A stretch of 7,474 bases of DNA from Planctomycetales bacterium (GTDB lineage: Bacteria; Planctomycetota; Phycisphaerae; SM23-33). Positions within the stretch are counted from its first letter, which is position 1; every line of letters starts with the position of its first letter. Below, one piece after another: positions 1 to 6,509 of the stretch. The notes beneath the pieces are model-generated. The model made no database searches and had not been told where the DNA came from. It saw only the letters and a list, made by a program, of their open reading frames with translations. Where the stretch lies: NCBI GenBank assembly GCA_030592655.1, contig JAUVIQ010000157.1:1-7474 (forward strand). The letters are read 5' to 3'. A program made the position numbers and the translations under genes.

Positions 1-1
1 C

Positions 2-1225
2 GTCAAGAGGGTCCAGACGGTCATGCCGTCCCATATCCATCCGATAGTCGTCGGTTCAACCGTCCTGTACCGCTGCGCCGAGGGCCTCGTCGCCCGCGAC
101 CTGTTGACCGGACGGAGACTATGGGAGCCCCCGTCTTTCGACCTGTACCGGACCTGCCCGCAACGTCGCCACCTGGGTGGCTCCTTCCCCCTCGCCTTGA
201 TCGTGGATGACCATGGTCACTGGACGCTGACGGCGGGGGATGGGAAGGTCTTTGCCGTAGGCGGGTTTTTGCTGGTCGAGCCACCGGATGCAATAAAATC
301 GACAAGGCGCGGCCCGATCGTCCGGGGCGTCGAGACCTCCGTACTGGCAGCCTTTTCGCCGGCGGATCAAGGTCGGCTTCTCTGGCAGGTCGGTCAGGGC
401 GAAGGCCGGACTAACCTGCTTCGCGGCGGGAAGTTCCTCTCTGCCCCGACCTATAACGCCGGTCGCGTGTACGTCGTCGTTGACTACAGGAACGCCCATT
501 ACATAGTGTGCCTTAATTCCGAGAACGGTCGGTTGGTCTGGGAGGCGAGGATCGGTCAAATGCCTGCGCTGGCGTCGCGGGGAAACAGTTATCAAGGCTA
601 TCAGTATAGTCAGGGCAGTCCGCCGGCGGTCGCGGAAGGGCGTGTCTTCATCACCACCAACGCCGGTATAGTAGCCGCATTTGAGGCAGGGACGGGTCAG
701 CCGCTGTGGGCATACCAGTACGACAGCAACGTCAATCGGCGGTGGAGCAGCAAGCTTCGCCGATCCGCACGTCCCCCATCTTATCCGCCCAATCCCATCG
801 TGGTTACCAAAGGCATGGCAATTTGCCTGCCCGCCGACGGTAAAGAGGTCCTAGCCCTGCGGACCGATACCGGAAAGTTGGACTGGAGCATCGACCGTCG
901 AGGCCTGCGTAACCTGACCGTCGTGGACAGTTCGCGCCTGCTGCTGTCCGGCGACGGCATCGTCATTGTCGATGCGGCGACGGGCAAGGAGGTCTGGACG
1001 GCCAAGGATGTCAGCGGCGTCCACGGCCGGCCTGCTGTTACGACCGACGCGATTCTGGCGTCGGGAAAAGGGGAGATTATTCGCGTATCGCTGAAGGATT
1101 TCTCCGTTACTCGCCTTCCGGTCAAACAGCCCGATGCGATCCTGGGAAACCTGATCTGCGTAGATGGCAAACTCATCGCCGCCAACGCCGCCGGCGTCTC
1201 GGCTTATTTCCCCAAGTCCCAATAG
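2..1225 (+). CDS. PQQ-like beta-propeller repeat protein (5' partial)
   Basis: The frame is open from base 2 to the TAG at 1223-1225, giving 407 visible residues. The ATG at 23 has no clear ribosome binding site and lies inside a propeller repeat, so the true start is probably upstream of the window. Counting from that Met, the repeating blade motif (hydrophobic strand, D/N-x-x-T/N-G-x-x-x-W) recurs at about 21-34, 160-173, 215-229, 275-288 and 312-325. A degenerate copy sits at 109-121, and a last strand (G-V-S-A-Y-F) closes the protein. This is the WD40-like/PQQ_2 fold seen in quinoprotein dehydrogenases and in BamB. No catalytic cysteine pair or haem motif is visible, so a quinone enzyme is not supported. 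It is more likely a scaffold or binding protein, probably envelope-associated as in many planctomycete paralogues (inference). A signal peptide cannot be assessed. It ends 27 bases from the convergent yidC stop. Confidence 0.85.
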   Translation, partial: VKRVQTVMPSHIHPIVVGSTVLYRCAEGLVARDLLTGRRLWEPPSFDLYRTCPQRRHLGGSFPLALIVDDHGHWTLTAGDGKVFAVGGFLLVEPPDAIKSTRRGPIVRGVETSVLAAFSPADQGRLLWQVGQGEGRTNLLRGGKFLSAPTYNAGRVYVVVDYRNAHYIVCLNSENGRLVWEARIGQMPALASRGNSYQGYQYSQGSPPAVAEGRVFITTNAGIVAAFEAGTGQPLWAYQYDSNVNRRWSSKLRRSARPPSYPPNPIVVTKGMAICLPADGKEVLALRTDTGKLDWSIDRRGLRNLTVVDSSRLLLSGDGIVIVDAATGKEVWTAKDVSGVHGRPAVTTDAILASGKGEIIRVSLKDFSVTRLPVKQPDAILGNLICVDGKLIAANAAGVSAYFPKSQ

Positions 1226-1230
1226 AGGTT

Positions 1231-1258
1231 CTACCTGACTACTGGCTACCGACTACCG
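1231..1258. repeat. Degenerate 7-bp tandem repeat (CTACNNN) between convergent genes
   Basis: CTAC occurs at 1231, 1239, 1246 and 1253. The last three copies have an exact 7-base period (CTACTGG, CTACCGA, CTACCGC). The repeat fills the gap between the propeller gene and yidC and supplies the yidC stop codon (TAG on the minus strand, 1253-1255). No hairpin followed by a T-run is visible, so it is not a conventional terminator. Confidence 0.5.
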
Positions 1259-3376
1259 CTTCACCTGGAACGGACCTTTGGGTTTTTTGGGCTTTTGGCC
1301 TCGGAAACGCTTTCCGGGCATTGATACGGTGGTTTCGACGGCGGCTTGGGCGGCTTCTTTCTCGCGGATGTGCTTGCGGATGATGTACTGTTCGAGCAGG
1401 CCCGCGAACGTCGAGGTCATAAAGTACAACGTCAGACCGGAAGGAGCATTGTAGAAGAACACCAGCATCATTCCCGGCATCATGTACTTCATCATCGTCT
1501 GCGAACTTTGCTGCTGCGGAGAGGCAGACGCTCCGCTCATTTGCGGGTTCATCTTCATCTGCAAAAACATCACCACGCACAACAGAAGAGGCAGAAGGTT
1601 GAACCCCGTAATCGGACCTATCATCGAACCGAGCAGTGGGATATTAATGCCACCGCCGCCGAAGGGTAACAGCCCGTCCGGTGCGGCAAGGTCTATAATC
1701 CACACCGGCAGAAAGGCTGCATGTCGCAGTTCCACCGAGGCGTTGATGCTCGTCCACAGTGCTATCAGTATCGGCATCTGGACAAGCATCGGAAGGCAAC
1801 CCAGGATAGGCGTCGCGCCCTGGGTCTTGTACAACTTCATCATCTCTTCGTTCAGTTTGGCTTTATCGTTTGCGTATTTCTTTTTGACCTTTTCCATTTC
1901 AGGGGCGAGTTTCTGCATCCGCATCATTGAGACCTGCTGCTTTTTCATCAGCGGATGCAGGCAGATTCGCACGAGTATCACCAGCAGGATAATCGCCACA
2001 CCGTAATTGTGGAATGCTATACTGTTTTTGAAGAAATCCAGAAGCCACATCATTTTGAGCGACAACCATTCAAAGGCGCACATCGTGCAGCATGAGCGGA
2101 AATGCATCGTACTGGCGTAACCCAGATCGCGGTACAACGGCGTATCGTCGAACAGGCTTCGCTTCTTGGGGCCCGCGAATAAATCCAGACGGACATCCGT
2201 GCTGCCGCCCGGTTCAAGTTCGTATGGGCCTAGATTCATCCCGGCAAGGAATGTTTTCGATTTGCCGGTCTCGTCCAGCGCCACACCGAAAAAGGACGCT
2301 TCTGTCTCCGGTGCGGTGAGTTTCCCGGACTCTTTGGGGACAATATACGTCAGGGCGGCGAAAAACTTGTTGGTCTGCCCGATCCACATGACCGGCTCGG
2401 ATGAGTCGCTGCTACCATATTCCTTAGCGTCCTTTTCCTCAGCGTCTTTAGTCCACGGGGACATATCTTCGAGTTCTTTAACCGCGAGATTTTCAACCTT
2501 CGCTTTGCCGTCCTCGTATCGCCCGTAAGCCAATGTGCGATTATCGCTGCGAATGTCTTCCCTCGAGACACCTGTGGCTGAATACTGCATCAGGGAAAAC
2601 TTGACCTTGGAGTCTTTGCGGAGGTTTTGGGCCTCAATGCGAACATCTATCGAATAATCATCAACTTTAAGCGTGTACGTCTTTTTCAACAGCAGAAACG
2701 GTTCTTTATTTCGGTCAATCCAGGCGGAGAATGTAACGCTCTGGCTTTGGACTTTGCCTTCGGAGTTTTTCTCCGTCAGCACCTCCCCCACCTCCCATCT
2801 GGGACCTGATAGGTCCAGCTGAACCTGCTCTTTGCCATCGGTAATTGTGATTCGCCGCGTCGCCAGCGGATAGAACTTCCGCTTGCCGACGATGACGGGG
2901 CGCACCAACGTGTAGAAACCTTCGAGTTTGGGATCCTTATCTACAGCCTGAAGATACGCCTGGTGGTTCTTTTCCCGTTTATATCTTCGTTTGTCGGCGA
3001 CCGTGGCGAAATCATCCGTCAGTTTGATTGTTTCGACGGCAGCACCCAGACCGGTCAGTTTGACCTGGAATTTGAAACCTTGTGTCTTATCGGTTGAGCC
3101 GAGAACAACTTCCCTGACGGGTTCATCAATAATAGTAACGGGCCAGGTGGTTTTTCCCGAACCGACCGGCTTGGTCGCGGTCGGCGAGTCGGTTTCGCTC
3201 GTTTTTGTCTCTGCCGGCGCGGTTGTTGTCGCCGTGGCCGGTGCAGATGTCGGCGCTGTGGCGGTCGGTGCGGTGGTCGGCTGGGGCTGCAGCGCCTTGT
3301 TTTGCATATACATCATCACCATCAACAGACCGGCGATAAACAACAGAGCAATTAAAAGGATGTTTCGAGGTTTCAC
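1253..3376 (-). CDS. yidC: Membrane protein insertase YidC (Oxa1/YidC/Alb3 family)
   Basis: YidC inserts and folds inner-membrane proteins, alone or with SecYEG. This 707-residue protein has the Gram-negative layout. An N-terminal membrane anchor spans about residues 5-24, followed by a Thr/Ala/Pro-rich linker (33-70) and a large periplasmic P1-type beta domain (about 75-410). The conserved insertase core follows. The second transmembrane segment (about 455-475) contains V-R-I-C-L-H-P-L, and its Arg470 matches the hydrophilic-groove arginine of E. coli YidC (R366). The charged cytoplasmic helical hairpin is at about 478-520, and G-C-L-P-M-L-V-Q-M-P-I starts the next segment. Further segments lie near 591-608 and 632-655 (P-S-G-L-T-L-Y). 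The tail is very basic (K-P-K-K-P-K near 695-700), as expected for ribosome contact. The start is GTG, set by a GGAAGG site nine bases upstream, six bases after the metallophosphoesterase stop. The length exceeds the E. coli protein (548 residues) because of the linker and P1 region. Confidence 0.97.
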   Translation of the reverse strand: MKPRNILLIALLFIAGLLMVMMYMQNKALQPQPTTAPTATAPTSAPATATTTAPAETKTSETDSPTATKPVGSGKTTWPVTIIDEPVREVVLGSTDKTQGFKFQVKLTGLGAAVETIKLTDDFATVADKRRYKREKNHQAYLQAVDKDPKLEGFYTLVRPVIVGKRKFYPLATRRITITDGKEQVQLDLSGPRWEVGEVLTEKNSEGKVQSQSVTFSAWIDRNKEPFLLLKKTYTLKVDDYSIDVRIEAQNLRKDSKVKFSLMQYSATGVSREDIRSDNRTLAYGRYEDGKAKVENLAVKELEDMSPWTKDAEEKDAKEYGSSDSSEPVMWIGQTNKFFAALTYIVPKESGKLTAPETEASFFGVALDETGKSKTFLAGMNLGPYELEPGGSTDVRLDLFAGPKKRSLFDDTPLYRDLGYASTMHFRSCCTMCAFEWLSLKMMWLLDFFKNSIAFHNYGVAIILLVILVRICLHPLMKKQQVSMMRMQKLAPEMEKVKKKYANDKAKLNEEMMKLYKTQGATPILGCLPMLVQMPILIALWTSINASVELRHAAFLPVWIIDLAAPDGLLPFGGGGINIPLLGSMIGPITGFNLLPLLLCVVMFLQMKMNPQMSGASASPQQQSSQTMMKYMMPGMMLVFFYNAPSGLTLYFMTSTFAGLLEQYIIRKHIREKEAAQAAVETTVSMPGKRFRGQKPKKPKGPFQVKR

Positions 3377-3382
3377 GTTTTT

Positions 3383-4159
3383 TTACCTTCCCTCGCGGAG
3401 GCGATTTCCGAGATAGTTATCCAGTTCCCTGACAGCGTGGACCTTCGCTATCGTCGCCTCCACGTCATAAGCGACACGAATAAAAGTTATCCGGCGATCC
3501 TGGAGAATTACATATGCGGCGCGGGTATCGCGGTCTCTGGGCTGGCCGACGGAACCGACGTTAATCATAGCCTTGTGATCGTCCATTTCATAGACCCCGC
3601 CGATTTCATCGGGGCTGTAGAAATCGGGGGTCGGAAGGAATACGCCCGGTACGTGGGCGTGACCTATCAGGCAGAGGTTTTCGAACCGATCGAACAGACC
3701 ATTGATCTTGTTCGGCGCGTTGTAAATGTCGTCGGGAAAAACGTATTCGTTAATCGGGCGACGCGGTGAACCGTGAACCAGCACCACCTGGCCGACAGGA
3801 CTCTCGTCGTCCTTTAGAACGCGCTTCACAGGCAGGGAGCCGAGAAACTCCCATCGTCGAGCGCGGACGACTTTGTCAGGCTCGGCCTCCAGCACGCTGC
3901 GGGTCCAGTAACACGCGCCTTCAGCCCCGAAATTGAAATTACTCGGTTCATACATTACCGCGAAATCGTGATTACCCATCAGCGTAACCCGGCAGCGCTG
4001 AAGCACCAGGTCAAGACATTCCGCCGGCTGCGGGCCGTAACCCACAACATCGCCCAGGCAGACGATATGAGAGACCTTCCGTGCGGATATGTCATCCAAA
4101 ACCGCCGTGAGGGCTTCAAGGTTTCCGTGAATGTCGCTTATAACCGCTATCGGTTCCAT
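3383..4159 (-). CDS. Calcineurin-like metallophosphoesterase family protein
   Basis: This is a cytoplasmic, probably dinuclear-metal phosphoesterase of 258 residues. The metal ligands of the superfamily are all present in order: D-I-H-G-N (D9, H11), G-D-V-V-G-Y-G-P (D37), G-N-H-D (N63, H64), V-H-G-S-P (H129) and G-H-A-H-V-P (H167, H169). N-V-G-S-V-G-Q-P-R-D-R-D (200-211) is the usual C-terminal signature of the compact YfcE/MJ0936-like group. No signal peptide is seen. The true substrate (phosphodiester, phosphoprotein or nucleotide) cannot be read from the sequence. The frame stays open upstream to 4270, but ATG 4159 is preferred. It puts the first strand and D-x-H motif at the N-terminus, has GGAAG nine bases upstream, and lies just downstream of a promoter that would otherwise be inside the coding region. 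It is the first gene of a unit with yidC. Confidence 0.93.
   Translation of the reverse strand: MEPIAVISDIHGNLEALTAVLDDISARKVSHIVCLGDVVGYGPQPAECLDLVLQRCRVTLMGNHDFAVMYEPSNFNFGAEGACYWTRSVLEAEPDKVVRARRWEFLGSLPVKRVLKDDESPVGQVVLVHGSPRRPINEYVFPDDIYNAPNKINGLFDRFENLCLIGHAHVPGVFLPTPDFYSPDEIGGVYEMDDHKAMINVGSVGQPRDRDTRAAYVILQDRRITFIRVAYDVEATIAKVHAVRELDNYLGNRLREGR
3386..3391 (-). promoter_or_regulatory. yidC ribosome binding site inside the upstream gene
   Basis: On the minus strand GGAAGG lies nine bases before the yidC GTG start. It is embedded in the last two sense codons (Gly-Arg) of the metallophosphoesterase, just before its TAA stop. It fixes GTG 3376 as the yidC start and suggests translational coupling of the two genes. 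Confidence 0.75.
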
Positions 4160-4182
4160 TGTTCCATTCTTCCAGATACGAT

Positions 4183-4212
4183 ATGCTATGTCCTCTAAAC
4201 GGTAGTTGTCAA
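4183..4212 (-). promoter_or_regulatory. Predicted sigma70-like promoter of the metallophosphoesterase-yidC unit
   Basis: On the minus strand a perfect TTGACA (4212-4207) is followed, after 18 bases, by TAGCAT (4188-4183, four of six matches to TATAAT). The start of transcription would be near 4176, leaving a leader of about 17 bases before ATG 4159. The spacing is slightly long and the -10 is imperfect. Confidence 0.5.
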
Positions 4213-4240
4213 ACAGCGTTTCAGAGGGACCAGGGGAAAG

Positions 4241-4260
4241 ACCGGAATACCGGAATACCG
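4241..4260. repeat. 8-bp tandem repeat, 2.5 copies (ACCGGAAT)
   Basis: ACCGGAAT occurs at 4241-4248 and 4249-4256, with the first four bases repeated at 4257-4260. It lies in the divergent intergenic region, upstream of both flanking starts. It is short, and no function is evident. Confidence 0.6.
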
Positions 4261-4281
4261 TGAAAAACAAAAAGCAACCGG

Positions 4282-4300
4282 ATTACCAATTACCAATTAC
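4282..4300. repeat. 7-bp tandem repeat, 2.7 copies (ATTACCA)
   Basis: ATTACCA occurs at 4282-4288 and 4289-4295, followed by ATTAC at 4296-4300. It ends directly before the GGAG ribosome binding site of the HAD gene (4301-4304). It is AT-rich compared with its surroundings and could keep that translation start unstructured, but this is speculation. Confidence 0.6.
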
Positions 4301-4304
4301 GGAG
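4301..4304 (+). promoter_or_regulatory. Ribosome binding site deciding the TTG start of the HAD gene
   Basis: GGAG lies nine bases before TTG 4314. No other in-frame start candidate (TTG 4206, GTG 4260) has a comparable site, and an ATG at 4318 is out of frame. This supports a TTG start four residues before the first strand of the Rossmann core. Confidence 0.55.
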
Positions 4305-4313
4305 TACTACACA

Positions 4314-5000
4314 TTGGATGCGAGGATATTTGATTTCGACGGCGTGGTGGTGGATTCAGAGCCGATTCACTTGGCGGGTTTTCGTGAGGTGCTCGCCGGG
4401 CGTGGGATCGAACTGACCAGCGAGGACTATTACAGCAAATACCTCGGCTTCGACGACCATGACTGCTTCGCAGCCGTGATGGCTGACAACAGCCACCGGG
4501 TGAACGAGCAGGAAATTGCCGCAATGACAGCCGAGAAGACGCTCCTGGTCCAAAAGGCAATCACCGAATCGATCCGCCCGCTGCCCGGCGCAATTGAACT
4601 GATGCGCGCCGCCCACCAGGCCGGTGCCGCTCTGGCCATCTGCTCGGGCGCATTGCGGGAAGAGATTTTACTGGCGGGGAAAACCGTCGGAGCGATTGAA
4701 CTGGTCGAGGTAGTTGTCTCGGCTGAAGACGTCCAGGCCGGTAAGCCCGACCCGGAAGGATATGTCCTGGCGTTAAAATTGCTGAACGAGAAACTATCTC
4801 AATCAATTCCCCCATCCGGCGTTTGGGTCGTCGAGGACTCCCCCGCCGGCGTCCAGGCCGGTAAAGACGCGGGAATGAACGTCCTGGCCGTTACGAACTC
4901 CTACAACCGAGACGCCCTCGCCGCCGCCGACCGCATCGTCGATTCACTAACCGAAATAACCCCGGTAGATTTGGACCAGTCGAAGGAGAAGAAAAAGTAG
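4314..5000 (+). CDS. HAD-superfamily hydrolase, subfamily IA (phosphatase / beta-phosphoglucomutase-like)
   Basis: Starting at TTG 4314 the protein has 228 residues, typical for this family. All four HAD motifs are present. Motif I is F-D-F-D-G-V-V-V-D-S-E-P, with nucleophile D7 and acid/base D9. Motif II is I-C-S-G (S111), motif III is K144 in G-K-P-D-P-E-G-Y, and motif IV is V-V-E-D-S-P-A-G (E174, D175). A small helical C1 cap lies at about residues 15-85. The pattern fits phosphatases acting on small phosphorylated metabolites and beta-phosphoglucomutase-like enzymes, and the sequence does not decide between them. It is probably cytoplasmic. The Lys/Glu-rich C-terminal tail (S-K-E-K-K-K) is not part of the fold. 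The frame is open back to TTG 4206, but those 36 codons are repeat-derived, precede the conserved fold and overlap the opposite-strand promoter, so I exclude them. It is divergent from the metallophosphoesterase, and its stop is ten bases from the convergent small gene. Confidence 0.9.
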   Translation: MDARIFDFDGVVVDSEPIHLAGFREVLAGRGIELTSEDYYSKYLGFDDHDCFAAVMADNSHRVNEQEIAAMTAEKTLLVQKAITESIRPLPGAIELMRAAHQAGAALAICSGALREEILLAGKTVGAIELVEVVVSAEDVQAGKPDPEGYVLALKLLNEKLSQSIPPSGVWVVEDSPAGVQAGKDAGMNVLAVTNSYNRDALAAADRIVDSLTEITPVDLDQSKEKKK

Positions 5001-5010
5001 AATATTCCCT

Positions 5011-5184
5011 TTACTTCATCGCTTGATGCAGTCGCCGGGCTAGACCACCGACGGGGTCGAGTACTACTGAACTATCCTTTTCTGTAGAAACTACGCGTTC
5101 TACCTTATAGGCATTCGGGAAGAACTTTTTCTTCAACTGCTCCACGGACGTGTAAGGTCCGCCTTTAGTCTTCTTTTTTGCCAT
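5011..5184 (-). CDS. Small basic protein (57 residues), translationally linked to the Ntn-hydrolase
   Basis: I do not recognise a family. The protein starts M-A-K-K-K-T-K-G-G-P and ends L-A-R-R-L-H-Q-A-M-K. It has about 13 Lys/Arg against five Asp/Glu, no Cys or Trp, and no membrane segment or signal peptide. A segment at 14-27 (V-E-Q-L-K-K-K-F-F-P-N-A-Y-K) and one at 43-57 could be short helices. The start at ATG 5184 is well supported: AAGAAGGG lies five bases upstream, inside the end of the hydrolase gene. The gene overlaps that gene by 20 bases in another frame, which indicates co-translation. The frame extends upstream to 5274 with another start, but that part merely shadows the hydrolase. 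A role as partner, regulator or substrate of the hydrolase is inferred from position only. It does not resemble Pup, since there is no C-terminal G-G-E/Q. Confidence 0.72.
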   Translation of the reverse strand: MAKKKTKGGPYTSVEQLKKKFFPNAYKVERVVSTEKDSSVVLDPVGGLARRLHQAMK

Positions 5185-6484
5185 TGGCACCCTTCTTAAA
5201 ATACGTTTCACAAAACAGCGGGTTGAGTTCCCGGCTGAAATAGTGCTTGCGATTGATCCAGATAAACCCATCACCCTTTGATATTATAGCAACATCAATC
5301 GGACCTCCAACCGTTTCTTCTTGATCGCTGGCCACCTTTCGTTTTAGCGCCGTAAGGCTGACCAGCGCTTCGGCTATCGCGGGAAGTTCCGTCTTTGGTA
5401 GTGCTTCAATGGTATTAAGAATCGGACCAACGGAAATCTTTCTTTGCCAAATCCTGATCGAATCGTAATGTTGTTGAATTAATTTGTCAATTTCCTTTTG
5501 TAAAGCCTCTTTTAGTCCCGCAGGCTCTCTTTTGAGATGGCCTTTTAACGCGCTTACAATCGCTTCTTGGAAGCCCTGCAGCTCCTCCTTCCATAGTTCC
5601 TCGGAACGATGGACGTAGTTCCAGCTTGCCTCCTTTACGAATGCCTCTACCACATCTCTTTGCGCAAATGGGATAATGGCGGCCGTGTTCCCCGAATCAA
5701 TTCTCGTGCTGTTTTCTTCTTCATGACTATACTTCAGTCTATCGGCAACTAGGCAGTCTATCAAAAATGATTTAATGGCAGGAAAGGTGTCGTTTGCACC
5801 AAATCCCGCCACGACTACGCCGCTTCGTTGAATGAAGTGTTGGCGATAAAATGCATTCCCGATTATAAGTTCGAGTCGAGGGGCGGAGACTTTGGAGAAA
5901 GGAAATTTCTCAAATACGTCTTTCTTGGCCTCGGCGATTTGGTTCTTGTAGCGTTTTACTACAATTTCGGGATGGTTCTTCGGTAGATGAGGTAAAGGCT
6001 CCATTTGGGCCCATCGTTCGAGCTCTTTCTCGATACAGTTGTCGGCTATCGCGGCAACCTGCGAATCCGTCTTGAGTTCACCTTTCTTAATCTTCTCCTC
6101 AGCAAGTTCCATTATCTCCTCCCTGATAACAGAGAACCCCAAGCAAGCAATACTGCGTACATACTGTTGCTGAATTTCTTCGGGAATGAGGGGATGGGAT
6201 TTATCCAAGTACTTCACAAATTCATCGGCGTGATCTTCGAGTCGATCATATGATTTGTCTCCTAATTGCTCTCGATAATGCTTGATAATTGTTTCCCACG
6301 GAACCCCCGTAAGTTCCACACCCCCATAAATCATGATTCCAACGGGGTGATATTTGGATAATGTGAATAATTTGCTCGCAGAATTGTACACCTTTGTAGG
6401 GTATCCCGGAACGCTTACGGTAACAGCGCTGTCTGCGGCCAAAGCAACTGCTGATTTGTTTAGGATAGCGATTTCCGCAGTCAT
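5165..6484 (-). CDS. Proteasome-like Ntn-hydrolase (439 residues), predicted N-terminal threonine hydrolase
   Basis: The N-terminus M-T-A-E-I-A-I-L-N-K-S-A-V-A-L-A-A-D-S fits the start of 20S proteasome beta subunits and HslV. Once Met is removed, Thr becomes residue 1 and the Asp of A-A-D-S is residue 17, exactly as in those enzymes. A Lys in S-K-L-F (Lys37 in that numbering) fits catalytic Lys33 after a four-residue insertion. G-I-M-I-Y-G-G (49-55, counting Met) resembles the following strand. S-G-V-V-V-A-G-F-G (221-229) and G-G-P-I-D-V-A-I-I-S-K-G-D-G (393-406) resemble later core strands. Between them are long charged, helical regions (about 65-215 and 280-350), which make it about twice the length of HslV or Anbu. 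There is no propeptide or signal peptide, so it is probably cytoplasmic. ATG 6484 is chosen over the open frame to 6595 because AAAGGA lies five bases upstream and Thr follows Met directly. Substrate, oligomeric state and ATPase partner are unknown. Confidence 0.85.
   Translation of the reverse strand: MTAEIAILNKSAVALAADSAVTVSVPGYPTKVYNSASKLFTLSKYHPVGIMIYGGVELTGVPWETIIKHYREQLGDKSYDRLEDHADEFVKYLDKSHPLIPEEIQQQYVRSIACLGFSVIREEIMELAEEKIKKGELKTDSQVAAIADNCIEKELERWAQMEPLPHLPKNHPEIVVKRYKNQIAEAKKDVFEKFPFSKVSAPRLELIIGNAFYRQHFIQRSGVVVAGFGANDTFPAIKSFLIDCLVADRLKYSHEEENSTRIDSGNTAAIIPFAQRDVVEAFVKEASWNYVHRSEELWKEELQGFQEAIVSALKGHLKREPAGLKEALQKEIDKLIQQHYDSIRIWQRKISVGPILNTIEALPKTELPAIAEALVSLTALKRKVASDQEETVGGPIDVAIISKGDGFIWINRKHYFSRELNPLFCETYFKKGANGKKED
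5190..5197 (-). promoter_or_regulatory. Ribosome binding site of the 57-residue gene
   Basis: On the minus strand AAGAAGGG ends five bases before ATG 5184 and lies within the hydrolase coding sequence. It is the main evidence that the small overlapping gene is translated. Confidence 0.65.
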
Positions 6485-6489
6485 GTTAA

Positions 6490-6495
6490 TCCTTT
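6490..6495 (-). promoter_or_regulatory. Ribosome binding site deciding the hydrolase start
   Basis: On the minus strand AAAGGA lies five bases before ATG 6484. It favours this start over the in-frame upstream start at 6595, and so supports Thr as the second residue. Confidence 0.7.
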
Positions 6496-6509
6496 CTCGC
6501 ACCACGCTG

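Noticed and set aside
119..1222. Minus-strand open frames opposite the propeller gene
   Set aside because: They are shadows of a high-GC gene. The plus-strand frame carries the regular propeller repeats.
1226..1252. Bidirectional terminator between the convergent propeller and yidC genes
   Set aside because: The gap holds only the CTAC repeat. No stem-loop with a T-run is present on either strand.
1346..3416. Several plus-strand open frames opposite yidC and into the start of the metallophosphoesterase
   Set aside because: They are antisense shadows of a protein with clear family motifs throughout. Their translations look compositionally random and show no motifs.
4160..4270. Extension of the metallophosphoesterase frame to 4270
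   Set aside because: The added residues precede the first core strand, include tandem-repeat DNA and overlap the TTGACA promoter. ATG 4159 has a good ribosome binding site.
5011..5184. 57-residue protein as a Pup-like protein tag
   Set aside because: It is basic and ends in A-M-K, while Pup is acidic with a C-terminal G-G-E/Q. No ligase or proteasomal ATPase is in view.
5185..5274. Longer version of the 57-residue protein
   Set aside because: The extra 30 codons lie antiphase within the hydrolase coding sequence, and the start has no better ribosome binding site than ATG 5184.
5011..6484. Lower GC in the hydrolase cassette as a sign of horizontal transfer
   Set aside because: Five hand-counted 60-base lines average about 45% GC, against 60-68% in single lines of the propeller, HAD and PDZ genes. 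However, two yidC lines are just as low (about 42-47%), so composition alone does not mark the cassette as foreign.
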